The notes under the pieces: generated by a model
The model's database searches: none
What the model saw: the letters and a program-made list of their open reading frames with translations, nothing else
Told to the model about the DNA's origin: nothing
Assembly (NCBI GenBank): GCA_024509875.1
Contig: JAMPIV010000305.1
Coordinates: 496,001-560,000, forward strand
Length of the DNA: 64,000 nucleotides
Reading direction: 5' to 3'
Source: Oreohelix idahoensis
Taxonomy: Eukaryota; Mollusca; Gastropoda; Stylommatophora; Oreohelicidae
Made by a program: the position numbers and the translations under genes
In this document: positions 42,554 through 53,463 of the stretch, one piece after another
Numbering within the stretch: the first letter of the stretch is position 1
How the letters are laid out: the number at the start of each line of letters is the position of its first letter

Positions 42554-43229
42554 TCTTCTTCTTCTTTGATCCTTAGCCGCCGACCGTCAAAGCAGTCAGT
42601 GGCCATCACGCCTAGTGGCGTCTTGTAGGGCAACAACAAATTGATTCCACTTTGCTCAGTCGGTGGCCATCCTTCATACAGTGCCCCAACTCTGGTTCAT
42701 TCTTTGCATCTCAGCCTCCACAGTCCTCCGCCAGGTTGTTTTTGGTCGGCCTCTCTTTCGTTTTCCTTCAGGGGTCCAAAGCATAGATGTTCTTGTGATG
42801 GCATCGGGGTCTCTTCTGAGGACATGACCAACCCAGTTCCAGCGTCTGCCAGCTATGATGGTGTGCATGTCCTCTTGCTTGCTACGAGTAAGCAGATCTT
42901 GGTTAGTGATGGTATTCGGCCAAAAGATTCGGTGAATTTTTCTTAGGCATGTTGTGTGAAAAGAGGACAATTTCGACATTTTCTTCTCTGTAACTCTCCA
43001 GAATTCCGCACCATAGAGAAGCACAGAAAGCACACAGCTCTGATATAATCTTAATTTTGTGCTTGTGCTGTATTGGGAGGACTTCCAGATGTTGTTTAGG
43101 CTAAAGAAGGCTGTTCTTGCCTTATTCATTCTGATGTTGATGTCTTTGCCTGCCCCGCCGTCTGGTGTTGCTATGCTTCCTAGGTATGTGAAGGTATCTG
43201 TCTGTACCAATTGCTTATTCCTTACTGAT
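42554..43229 (-). pseudogene. RTE-like LINE, C-terminal domain and 3' tail
   Basis: Minus-strand frame: TDTFTYLGSIATPDGG, QSCVLSVLLYGAEFW, CLRKIHRIFWPNTITNQDL, RWNWVGHVLRRDPDA and KRKRGRPKTTWRRT, the usual post-RT tail, ending near 42674. The last 120 bp are 3' UTR with the palindrome ACGCCTAGTGGCGT (42608-42621) and AAG repeats. Confidence 0.88.
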
Positions 43230-44234
43230 TGTGATGATGTCACCATTGATACAACGATAAAATATCTCCAAATTTAACGATGAAATGTAGGGTTAAAAAT
43301 AATGCGTCAGATACTAGGAGACATGCTCGCCCATGCCAGCCGTTCCCAATGCCACCATTCAAATTATCTAGTTAGACGTGCAGACGGAACGTTTAACCTT
43401 TGTAGACGGGAGAGAACGGAGGACACAAAAAAAGGAAAAATATGACTGAACACGTGTTTGAAGTTCGAACGGCAAAAAGACGCAATGGGGGGTGAAAGGA
43501 AAAAAATTCACGCCCCCCTAGTTGACACAAGTAAGGAAATGGACAAGAAATGGACCTTAGCTCTTATTCGAGACAGTCATTTCTTGGAAGTTTTTCGATA
43601 CTTGGTCTTTATTTGAATGCCGCGGCAAAACACATGAGGGAAGGTTCTCGAAAAGTTTCAAAAATTAAACTTGAGGAAAAATGTGTTTTTTCTTAATAAT
43701 AGAGTTATGAAAATAAAACCTAGCTAGTTTGACAGCCCATCTTGAGCAGAGAAATAAAATGCTTTCAATTATACAGACGGATAGATAATAAGGAAAATAT
43801 TGACAAAAGACTGTATTGTTCATATCAGACGAACGACTACACTGTTAACCCATGTCACTAAAATTTCGAAAATCTTGGCCTTGAGCATGCAATTGTAAAA
43901 ATCGAGCTGTAATTAAAGAGAGGGGATGTGGTAAAGAATTGTAGCTAAAAATAACTTAGACAGCAGATTCGTGTAGGAAATACATGTAAAACCAAGTGTG
44001 TTTTTATGAAAAAACAAGTAGAGACAGACGGACTAACAGACCGTAATACATACTTGACTGAGATTTGACTGAAGTGACTTTTGGTTGGCAATTTGAAAGT
44101 TAGGGGGGAAGTCGGCGATTGGTCAACGCATTCTATAGTAGCGGGATAGAGAGGTGAAAGTTTGCCATTTGACATAAGTCTGTTCAGAGACGCAGTTTGA
44201 ATCCATGGTGGTGATGATTCCATAAGAATATAAT

Positions 44235-44243
44235 TATATATAG
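44235..44243 (+). promoter_or_regulatory. element C LTR TATA box
   Basis: TATATATAG followed by a GC-richer stretch and the palindrome CTCAGCTGAG about 30 bp downstream. The same box is at 51189-51197 in the other LTR. Predicted start near 44265-44275. Confidence 0.55.
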
Positions 44244-45346
44244 TGGGACGCCATCATACGGCCAGCAGCTCAGCTGAGTTTTGCTAGCAACTTTAACTGT
44301 GTTCTCAATTCTGAATTCTGGTAAGAATGAACAATATTTATTCTGTATATTTTAATAATTCGAGTGATTGATACTGCCATATCATAAAAATGATTACGAC
44401 AAGTAAGTGTTCGCTCTAGATCCCCAGCCCTAGTACAGGGTCTAGAGACATACATACAAAGAACATATATAGGAACGCCTAAATAAAACTATGAAAAAAG
44501 GATCTAGTGTTGAGATCAGTGGAACATATCACCTATCTTATTCAATAGCAGATTGAACATATATCAGATGCAATGTAGTCTTGGGGAACTAGTACTATGT
44601 GAAACCAACTTGGTAAGATGTGCTGTGTGGTCAGAGAGATCTGACCCCGTCTATGTGGTGTTGTTGTTGTGTAGTGTTGTGTGCAGAAGTGGTTCAGGAG
44701 CTAGAGTTCTGACACATGACCCAATACTTTTGTTTCAGAACTGTGAGTTTTCTATTTGGCACCAAAGCGGTGTCAAATGCTGTAGTAATATACACAAGTG
44801 TGGACCAGTGCAGTCTCTCATTGTGTCAGAGCAGCCGTATATTGCCCTCAGCACGGAGAGGTGGGGCCACAAGACTTTTGTACAAGATCGACGCAGGCGA
44901 GATAAGTAATATCTGGCCTGCTGGACTTTCACCAACGAAATTTTCAACTAAATTATCTCTAATTCACCATCAAAGAAAGCCCTAACATTGGGGAAATTAA
45001 ACTATGTATTTATCCCTTAAGCCAATGGCAAATGTTTGGCAGTCATAGACTGGGAGTGATGACACCACCCCAACAGCATATCTAGAACTAAGTTCTCCTG
45101 GGACTTTCTTAATATAATTACTATTAACCAGTCATTTGAACTAATTAAGTACACATTTTCCATTTTATTATGTCATATGATTTTGCATTCCATTTATGAT
45201 TCCATAATATTTCATATGTTCTGACCAACAAACATTTGGTTCAGAACAAAATAAATTTATCAAAAGATTTAACATTTTAAACTTAAACAGCCTGAGTTAG
45301 TTCAGTGTGTTATAAAGTTTATTAATATTATTAGACTTCTTAAATA

Positions 45347-45348
<2 letters not shown>

Positions 45349-45389
<41 letters not shown>
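45349..45389. repeat. (TG)n microsatellite in element C 5' LTR
   Basis: 41 bp of TG; the same position in the 3' LTR (52307-52325) has 19 bp. Confidence 0.97.
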
Positions 45390-45392
<3 letters not shown>

Positions 45393-45600
45393 CTACCACA
45401 ACACATTGCATATCAGTACCCTAGACATTTAACGTAGCTACATTCATTAGAAAAAAAGATATGTGTGAGGTCGTAAGTGGTAGCAAGAAGGGCCTTCTGT
45501 AATTCACATCTACATTTATCTCAGGAGCCTTCACAGCTGACCTCATACATCACACTAGGTAACATCAACCATACAATACCATCAAATCCACTACATATAT

Positions 45601-45618
45601 TGGGGTCTTGTCCAGGGA
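45601..45618 (+). promoter_or_regulatory. element C primer-binding site, tRNA-Pro-like, degenerate
   Basis: TGGGGTCTTGTCCAGGGA begins 5 bp after the LTR. Over the first 13 bases it differs at two positions from the tRNA-Pro site of element A, and after that it needs a one-base gap. C-to-T and G-to-A changes dominate. Confidence 0.55.
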
Positions 45619-45860
45619 TAATTAGCTTATTAGTAATATTAGGATCTCCTGGTGGGAGAATTAAATCAGGGGAACAAATTGTAAAAATTAAAAGTGTCCC
45701 TTAAAATTGAAAGTGAAAATAAAAGTTGGTGAATCTTAACAGCCAGTGGTAATTAATTAAATTAACTAGTTAATTAGAATTACCTTAGACAATAATTAAT
45801 TAGAATTACTGTAGTTATTGATTGGTTGGATTTTTACCTTGAGCATTGTTATTTTGTGTG

Positions 45861-47795
45861 ATGGCGGAGTTAGCAAAGTTCAGATCAGCTGCTGTGCTAA
45901 CGGCGAAGGATATGGGAATGGATGGTCAGGTTTTAATTCAGTATGTAACTGCTGAATGTGACAAGTATATTGAAAGGGAAGATAGGAGGTTAGCTGAAGA
46001 GAAGAGGTTACAAATTGAGGCTGATAGAGAAGGTAAGAGGCTGCAGATTGAGGCAGAAGAAAAACGACAGCAAAGGGAGTCAGAAGATAAAAAGGCCGAA
46101 AGGGAAGCAGAAGATAAAAAGGCCGAAAGGGAGGCAGAAGATAGAAGGTTGCAAAGGGAGCACGAATTACGACTAAGGGAGCTGGAGTTACAAGGCCAGG
46201 CTCCTGAAAATGGTGCCAGCCCTTTTGCCTCAGATGCTACGCCTAGTCAGGTAGCCTCAACATCAGCTATGGGGTTTCATTTAGACCATTTTGTTGAAAA
46301 AGACGATGACATCGAGGGGTACCTCAGTCGTTTTGAATTATTAGCTACTACATATGGGTTAGAGAGAGAGAGGTGGAGTTTAAAGTTATCACAGGGACTG
46401 AGAGGTACTTCTTATGAAGTCTTCGCAAAAATGAACAGAGAAGACCAAGACAATTATGACATGTTAAAGCAGGCTTTGTTATTGAGGTACGAAAAAAATG
46501 GTGAATTTTATCGTAAGAAATTTAGAAATGCCAAACTGTTTTCTGGGGAGACATACCACCAATTCTCTGCCAGACTGGAAACCTATTTGGAGAAATGGAC
46601 TGCTCTGGGGAAGACCCAAGATCTTAAAGAGATGATCATGATAGAGCAATTGAGAGAGTCCATGGCTCCAGACATGAGAAAATTTCTCATGGAACAAGGT
46701 GCAGAGAAGTTGGGGGAGGTTTTAAATGTCGCTGAGAGGTATCAGGCAGCCCAGGCAGAGGTAAGTGGCTCTAAAAAGAAGCACATAGTAACTTTTAAAG
46801 CTCCACAGCCATTTAATAAATTTGAAAATAGAGAACAGGGTAATAAGGGTAGGACAAACTTTGAACGGCCAAGAAATAACTATCGAGACAGAAACTCACA
46901 GTTCAATGACCAAAAATACAATGAAAGAAAACCGTTTAACCAAGGAAAAAGATGGTGCAAATGGTGCAAGAAAGATAACCATAACACCGAATTTTGTAGA
47001 AGGAAACCTTCAAACATTGCTGCAATGAAGTCGGGGACTCAAAGATTAAAGGTTAATCCTAATGGACAGCAGGAACCTTATCACCCCCCAGTTTGTGAGG
47101 ATGTTATTTGTAATGGGGTCACCATAAGGTGCCTTTATGATACAGGTTTGGATTATGATTCAGTTGTGAAGTCTAGCCTAGTGGACCCAAGTCAGTATAC
47201 CACAGAAACAGTGGAAATACAAGGGGCGACTAAGGACATACCACTCATGACACTTCCCATCGCAAGGATAACGGTGAAAACTCGCTATGTGGAAGGAGAG
47301 ATCAGAGCAGCAGTGATAGATGAACCAATCTACCCTCTGATATTGGGGTGTAGATACGTCTTCTTGGGGAATCCCGAGAGACCTGTGATCATGGCGACAG
47401 TGCAGACCAGGTCACAGAAAAAGGAGGAAGAAGGTGAACCTATAAATGCTCATCCAGAGGAGATGAGGAAGGCGCAGGCTGAGGATAGGACACTCAAGCC
47501 ATGTTTTAAAAAATTGCCCAAATGCCACACACCTCCAAGCAACGGAGAATATTTTATGAAGGACAAATTGCTATATAGGAAGACAGGAACTAGATCCACT
47601 GGTCACGGACAGTTGGTTCTTCCCAAGGTATATAGGGCAAATTTAATAAGGAGCTTACATGTTGGAAAAGATGGTGACCATGAAAAAGTCGGTACCATCT
47701 GCCAAAAAGTTGCTCGAAAATATTATTGGCCCGACGTAAATGTCGATATTGAAAACTTTGTAGAAGCATGTGGCGTATTTCATGAGGGAACATGA
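45861..47795 (+). CDS. element C gag-protease with start of integrase
   Basis: Begins at ATG 45861 (MAELAKFRSAAVLT), matching the start in element A. Order: long coiled coil at about 30-115; capsid at about 135-300 with FHLDHFVEKDDDIEGYLSRF, LSQGLRGTSYEVF and the SCAN-like helices LKEMIMIEQLRESMAPDMRK; zinc knuckle CKWCKKDNHNTEFC near 375; protease YDTGLDYDSVV near 435; integrase zinc-binding remnant KYYWPDVNVDIENFVEACG near 625. The second cysteine pair is incomplete and the frame stops soon after. Gag packages the RNA and protease matures it. Confidence 0.92.
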   Translation: MAELAKFRSAAVLTAKDMGMDGQVLIQYVTAECDKYIEREDRRLAEEKRLQIEADREGKRLQIEAEEKRQQRESEDKKAEREAEDKKAEREAEDRRLQREHELRLRELELQGQAPENGASPFASDATPSQVASTSAMGFHLDHFVEKDDDIEGYLSRFELLATTYGLERERWSLKLSQGLRGTSYEVFAKMNREDQDNYDMLKQALLLRYEKNGEFYRKKFRNAKLFSGETYHQFSARLETYLEKWTALGKTQDLKEMIMIEQLRESMAPDMRKFLMEQGAEKLGEVLNVAERYQAAQAEVSGSKKKHIVTFKAPQPFNKFENREQGNKGRTNFERPRNNYRDRNSQFNDQKYNERKPFNQGKRWCKWCKKDNHNTEFCRRKPSNIAAMKSGTQRLKVNPNGQQEPYHPPVCEDVICNGVTIRCLYDTGLDYDSVVKSSLVDPSQYTTETVEIQGATKDIPLMTLPIARITVKTRYVEGEIRAAVIDEPIYPLILGCRYVFLGNPERPVIMATVQTRSQKKEEEGEPINAHPEEMRKAQAEDRTLKPCFKKLPKCHTPPSNGEYFMKDKLLYRKTGTRSTGHGQLVLPKVYRANLIRSLHVGKDGDHEKVGTICQKVARKYYWPDVNVDIENFVEACGVFHEGT

Positions 47796-48189
47796 CACAA
47801 AGGGAAAATATGTGCAGGACCTAGAACCGCCACGGGGCACTCTTAGGCATGGAAGGAAAAATTATTATACTCAGGTAGACAAAGTGCAATGGGAGCCCCC
47901 TTTTCACACCCAGTCTTCACTTGAATGGATTAACATGGCCACTATGCGACGAGTACAAAGAAGAAATTTACCCCAGAATAAACTGACAATCCCTCGGTCA
48001 GAGTTATATAAACTGGATGAAACTAAAAGAGAGCGAAGATCTCTCATAAGCAATCTAAGATGGGATAAAAACCCAAGAAAAAAATTGGTAGTGGTCGATT
48101 TGTGAGTGATGATTCTAGGAAGAAAAGTCCTCATTATAAGGCTTCTAATGGAAGGGACCCGACGGGTTCCATGCAAATAAGTATGATAA
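47796..48189 (+). pseudogene. element C integrase region, core deleted or scrambled
   Basis: Where the D,D,E integrase core should lie there are only short frames. One of 111 codons at 47770-48105 has no D,D,E motif (it contains SSLEWINMATMRRVQRRN). About 400 bp stand in place of an expected ~600-700 bp. Confidence 0.7.
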
Positions 48190-50091
48190 ATTAAAAGTCC
48201 AGATGTAGCACTATTAAGGACCTGGACAGATGAGAAGGCAGACGAGACTGTTACCTCATCTTATCAATACGTGAACGAACTGACCTCTCGTCTGAAAGCT
48301 GGATGGAAACTGGCAAATGATAATTTGAGACAAGCCAGGAAGAAACATGCAGCATATTTTAATAGGAAGGCAAAGGACAGAGAAGCAGCTGTGGGAGAGA
48401 AGGTGCTTCTTCTACTACCCTGCAGCCAGAATAAATTACAAATTGGATGGCAAGGTCCATATACGGTTCTAGAGAAGGTGTCTAGAACAAACTATAAAAT
48501 TTACAAAAAGGGGAAGGAGAAAGTTTATCATGTAAACCTGTTAAAGAAGTATCTGGACAGACCACTCCAGGAAAGCACCCCCTTACTGACCTTGGCTATA
48601 GCAACTCAAATGCAAAAGGAACCACTCACCTCGCATGAATACCCATTACATCCTTGTGAAACAGCGGCACAAGTAAAAGTCAGTAAGCACCTGACTAAAA
48701 ATCAGAGGGAGAGAGTTCAACAGGTTCTGGAGGAACATACAGATGTATTAACAGATAAACCAGGACATACAAATTTGCTACAGTATGACATGAAACTGGT
48801 AGACTCAAACCCAATCTGTATGAGAGCCTATTCTATTCCGTTCGCGAAGGAGAAGGCATTGAAGGAAGAAATAGATTATTTGTTGAAGGAGGGGATTATT
48901 TCACACAGTGAATCATCTTTTAGCTCCAGTGTCGTTTTGTTGAGAAAACCGTCTGGGGAACACAGACTGTGCATAGATTACAGGAAACTGAATGCTGTCA
49001 CAGAAGGACAAGTGGATCCATTACCAGACACAAAACAGTTATTTGCCAGATTAAACAAGGCAAAATACTTTTCAAAGGTGGATCTTAGTAAAGGCTATTA
49101 CCAGATTCCAGTGAAGCCTGAAGTGAGACCTTATTTAGCGTTTAGCACATCGGAAGGACATTATGAATTCAATATGCTACCATTCGGATTGAAAAATGCT
49201 CCGAGTGTATTTTCAAGGATGATGCGCAAATTGTTGGATCCCCTGAATAACCCATGTATCACGAATTTCATGGATGATATTCTCGTCGCCACAGAGACAT
49301 TTGAAGAACACATTGACGCTCTAAAAATGTTATTTGATAGACTTAGGGAGGCGAACTTAACTGCTAGGCCAACAAAATGTTGTATTGGATGCAAGGAGTT
49401 GGATTTCTTGGGACACACTGTATATCAGGGTAACATGACCCCTGATCCCAAGAACTTGGAAAAACTGCAGAGAGCACCTAGACCACAAACAAAAAAGAAC
49501 GTGCGATCATTCGTGTCGTTATGCGAATTTTATCAAAAATACATCAAAAATTTTAACTCTATTTGTGCTCCTCTGACTGATCTGACTCGCAAGGGACTTC
49601 CAGATAAAATTATTTGGACTGCGCAATGTGAATTAGCTTTCCAAGAATTAAAGGAAAAACTCACTAGCAAGCCTATTCTCAAATTGCCTGATTTGACACA
49701 GGACTTTGGGGTGAGAACAGATGCAAGTAATGTAGGCCTCGGGGCGGCCTTGTTGCAGAGGTCATCTTCACCCGATGGGGAACTGAACCCAGTCGCTTAT
49801 GCAAGCCGCAAATTGAATAAAGCGGAACAAGGATATTCTACAAGCGAAAAGGAATGTTTAGCGTTAATCTGGGCAATAAAGAAGTTCCAAATCTATCTGT
49901 ATGGTAGGACTTTTGTGGTCCAGACGGATCATCAGCCCCTCGTATTCTTATCTCAGGCTAAGCATGAAAACGCAAGATTGTTGAGGTGGTCTTTATTACT
50001 GCAACCTTATCAGTTTAGTATCCAATATATCCCAGGGTCATTGAATGTCGGTGCAGATTTCCTCAGTCGGCACCCCTGTGATCAAGATTAG
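48190..50091 (+). CDS. element C pol: integrase C-terminus, RT, RNase H
   Basis: Open frame from 48190, recognisable from SPDVALLRTWTDEKA. It starts with the integrase C-terminal GPY/F module (GWQGPYTVLEKV, about residues 75-110 of the frame) and then passes straight into RT: HRLCIDYRKLNAVTEG, VDLSKGYYQIPV, FGLKNAPSVFSRMM and FMDDILVATE. RNase H follows: RTDASNVGLGAALL, EKECLALIWAI, TDHQPLVF and GADFLSRHP. All RT and RNase H catalytic residues are present. Finding the integrase tail upstream of RT in one uninterrupted frame proves the IN-RT order. Confidence 0.94.
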   Translation: MKSPDVALLRTWTDEKADETVTSSYQYVNELTSRLKAGWKLANDNLRQARKKHAAYFNRKAKDREAAVGEKVLLLLPCSQNKLQIGWQGPYTVLEKVSRTNYKIYKKGKEKVYHVNLLKKYLDRPLQESTPLLTLAIATQMQKEPLTSHEYPLHPCETAAQVKVSKHLTKNQRERVQQVLEEHTDVLTDKPGHTNLLQYDMKLVDSNPICMRAYSIPFAKEKALKEEIDYLLKEGIISHSESSFSSSVVLLRKPSGEHRLCIDYRKLNAVTEGQVDPLPDTKQLFARLNKAKYFSKVDLSKGYYQIPVKPEVRPYLAFSTSEGHYEFNMLPFGLKNAPSVFSRMMRKLLDPLNNPCITNFMDDILVATETFEEHIDALKMLFDRLREANLTARPTKCCIGCKELDFLGHTVYQGNMTPDPKNLEKLQRAPRPQTKKNVRSFVSLCEFYQKYIKNFNSICAPLTDLTRKGLPDKIIWTAQCELAFQELKEKLTSKPILKLPDLTQDFGVRTDASNVGLGAALLQRSSSPDGELNPVAYASRKLNKAEQGYSTSEKECLALIWAIKKFQIYLYGRTFVVQTDHQPLVFLSQAKHENARLLRWSLLLQPYQFSIQYIPGSLNVGADFLSRHPCDQD

Positions 50092-50177
50092 ATAGTGGCA
50101 GGCGTGAGGAGGAATTTTATCTATGTGTATTACTGGTGTTGGAACTTGCCGTAGTGCATTTCTCCGGTGGGGACATG

Positions 50178-52531
50178 TGTGATGATGTCACCATTGATAC
50201 AACGATAAAATATCTCCAAATTTAACGATGAAATGTAGGGTTAAAAATAATGCGTCAGATACTTGGAGACATGCTCGCCCATGCCAGCCGTTCCCAACGC
50301 CACCATTCAAATTATCTAGTTAGACGTGCAGACGGAACGTTTACCCTTTGTAGACGGGAGAGAACGGAGGACACAAAAAAAGGAAAAATATGACTGAACA
50401 CGTGTTTGAAGTTCGAACGGCAAAAAGACGCAATGGGGGGTGAAAGGAAAAAAATTCACGTCCCCCTAGTTGACACAAGTAAGGAAATGGACAAGAAATG
50501 GACCTTAGCTCTTATTCGAGACAGTCATTTCTTGGAAGTTTTTCGATACTTGGTCTTTATTTGAATGCCGCGGCAAAACACATGAGGGAAGGTTCTCGAA
50601 AAAATTTCAAAAATTAAACTTGAGAAAAAAATGTGTTTTTTTTTCTTCTTAATAATAGAGTTATGAAAATAAAACCTAGCTAGTTTGATAGCCCATCTTG
50701 AGCAGAGAAATAATATGCTTTCAATTATACAGACGGATAGATAATAAGGAAGATATTGACAAAATACTGTATTGTTCATATCATACGAACGACTGCACTG
50801 TTAACCCATGTCACTAAAATTTCGAAAATCTTGGCCTTGAGCATGCAATTGTAAAAATCGAGTTATAATTAAAGAGAGGGGATGTGGTGGAGAATTGTAG
50901 CTAAAAATAACTTAGACAGCAGATTCGTGTAGGAAATACATGTAAAACCAAGTGTGTTTTTATGAAAAAACAAGTAGACAGACGGACTAACAGACCGTAA
51001 TACATACTTGACTGAGATTTGACTGAAGTGACTTTTGGTTGGCAATTTGAAAGTTAGGGGGGAAGTCGGCGATTGGTCAACGCATTCTATAGTAGCGGGA
51101 TAGAGAGGTGAAAGTTTGCCATTTGACATAAGTCTGTTCAGAGACGCAGTTTGAATCCATGGTGGTGATGATTCCATAAGAATATAACTATATATAGTGG
51201 GACGCCATCATACGGCCAGCAGCTCAGCTGAGTTTTGCTAGCAACTTTAACTGTGTTCTCAATTCTGAATTCTGGTAAGAATGAACAATATTTATTCTGT
51301 ATATTTTAATAATTCGAGTGATTGATACTGCCATGTCATAAAAATGATTACGACAAGTAAGTGTTCGCTCTAGATCCCCAGCCCTAGTACAGGGTCTAGA
51401 GACATACATACAAAGAACATATATAGGAACGCCTAAATAAAACTATGAAAAAAGGATCTAGTGTTGAGATCAGTGGAACATATCACCTATCTTATTCAAT
51501 AGCAGATTGAACATATGTCAGATGCAATGTAGTCTTGGGGAACTAGTACTATGTGAAACCAACTTGATAAGATGTGCTGTGTGTGGTCAGAGAGATCTGA
51601 CCCCGTCTATGTGGTGTTGTTGTTGTGTAGTGTTGTGTGCAGAAGTGGTTCAGGAGCTAGAGTTCTGACACATGACCCAATACTTTTGTTTCAGAACTGT
51701 GAGTTTTCTATTTGGCACCAAAGTGGTGTCAAATGCTGTAGTAATATACACAAGTGTGGACCAGTGCAGTCTCTCATTGTGTCAGAGCAGCCGTATATTG
51801 CCCCCAGCACGGAGAGGTGGGGCCACAAGACTTTTGTACAAGATCGACGCAGGCGAGATAAGTAATATCTGGCCTGCTGGACTTTCACCAACGAAATTTT
51901 CAACTAAATTATCTCTAATTCACCATCAAAGAAAGCCCTAACATTGGGGAAATTAAACTATGTATTTATCCCTTAAGCCAATGGCAAATGTTTGGCAGTC
52001 ATAGACTGGGAGTGATGACACCACCCCAACAGCATATCTAGAACTAAGTTCTCCTGGGACTTTCTTAATATAATTACTATTAACCAGTCATTTGAACTAA
52101 TTAAGTACACATTTTCCATTTTATTATGTCATATGATTTTGCATTCCATTTATGATTCCATAATATTTCATATGTTCTGACCAACAAACATTTGGTTCAG
52201 AACAAAATAAATTTATCAAAAGATTTAACATTTTAAACTTAAACAGCCTGAGTTAGTTCAGTGTGTTATAAAGTTTATTAATATTATTAGACTTCTTAAA
52301 TATCTCTGTGTGTGTGTGTGTGTGTAATCTACCACAACACATTGCATATCAGTACCCTAGACATTTAACGTAGCTACATTCATTAGAAAAAAAGATATGT
52401 GTGAGGTCGTAAGTGGTAGCAAGAAGGGCCTTCTGTAATTCACATCTACATTTATCTCAGGAGCCTTCACAGCTGACCTCATACATCACACTAGGTAACA
52501 TCAACCATACAATACCATCAAATCCACTACA
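50178..52531 (+). repeat. element C 3' LTR
   Basis: 2354-bp copy of the 5' LTR, followed by CTGAT. Just upstream, CGGTGGGGACATG is the likely polypurine tract. Confidence 0.93.
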
Positions 52532-52536
52532 CTGAT

Positions 52537-53463
52537 ATGGGCTCAGGGTTGCTCACATTGAGCGTCATGACCTCAGACTTCTTTAAATTAATGTTCAAGC
52601 CCACCTGCTCGCTAAACTTATTAAGTCTATCCGTTTTTTTCCTGGATGTGTTGATGTGAATGTGCTAGTAGTGCAATGTCATCTGCATATTCCAGATCTT
52701 CCAATGTAGAAAATGGTGTCCATCTTATTCCTCTTGGACTGCCCTCTGTTGTCCGGCGCATCACCAAGTCTATGACTGTTAAAAATAGAGTGGTTGATAA
52801 GGGGCATCCCTGTCGTACTCCTGTCTTCACCTCAAAGGTTAGGTTGCTCTGCCCAACACTGCACGTAAAGTTTGCTTAGAGGCTTTTTATGATTGACACT
52901 ATGCAGCTTGGAATTCCATAAGCCCTCAGTATTTTCCATAAACTGTCCCTATGTATGCTGTCAAAAGCCTTTTCAAAATCAACGAAATTAATGTAAAGCT
53001 GTCTTTGCCATTCTGAGCACTGCTCTATAATGTTCCTGAGAGTGAATATATGATCTACACATCTCCTGTTCTTTCTAAATCCTGCTTGTTCTTTCCTCAG
53101 TTTGTGATCTACTGCCTTTGAAATTCTCTGTATAATTATCCTGCCTAGTATTTTGCTGGGAACTGAGAGAAGAGTGATTAATCTCCAATTATTGCAGTCT
53201 GCAAGATCTCCCTTCTTGGGCAATTTGACAATTATTCCTTTGTTCCACTCTGATGGTATTGTCCCCGTTTTCCAGACTTGTGCAAATAGTGGTTCTAATA
53301 GTTCTGCTGCTAGCTCAGGGTCTGTCTTAAATAGCTCTGCATTTAAGTTATCATGGCCCGGAGCTTTGCCGTTCTTTAACCCTTTGATTGCTGTGATGAT
53401 TTCTTCTTTTCGTGGAATGTCTGTATTCACATCTAGATCGTTTTCAGCTTCAGGAACATTCAA
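52537..53463 (-). pseudogene. RTE-like LINE, reverse transcriptase
   Basis: Minus-strand frames at 52876-53463 and 52627-52830 give AIKGLKNGKAPGHDNLNAEL, WRLITLLSVPSKILGR, NFVDFEKAFDSIHRDSLW, TGVRQGCPLSTTLF and YADDIALLAHS (catalytic Asp pair). A stop near 52870 and frame changes interrupt it. It ends at the element C junction at 52536. Confidence 0.9.

Larger units (their letters stand above)
43230..45595 (+). repeat. element C 5' LTR
   Basis: 2366-bp LTR. Promoter at about 44235-44243 (TATATATAG) and AATAAA at 44482-44487 imply U3 of about 1 kb, R of about 0.24 kb and U5 of about 1.1 kb. Confidence 0.93.
43230..52531 (+). mobile_element. LTR retrotransposon C (Ty3/gypsy, Gmr1-like), nested in the RTE-like LINE
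   Basis: 9302 bp with the 5-bp duplication CTGAT at 43225-43229 and 52532-52536. LTRs begin TGTGATGATG and end CCACTACA: 43230-45595 (2366 bp) and 50178-52531 (2354 bp). They are nearly identical apart from scattered substitutions and a shorter TG run. Internal region 45596-50177 encodes gag-protease and a pol with integrase before RT. The integrase core is missing and several frames are broken, so C is defective. Gag resembles that of element A, but the LTR sequences are unrelated. Confidence 0.94.

Noticed and set aside
43945..44985. ORFs of 61-118 codons in the element C LTR, repeated at 50869-51941
   Set aside because: They recur only because both LTRs carry the same sequence; stops and frames are not conserved as proteins and no domain is visible.
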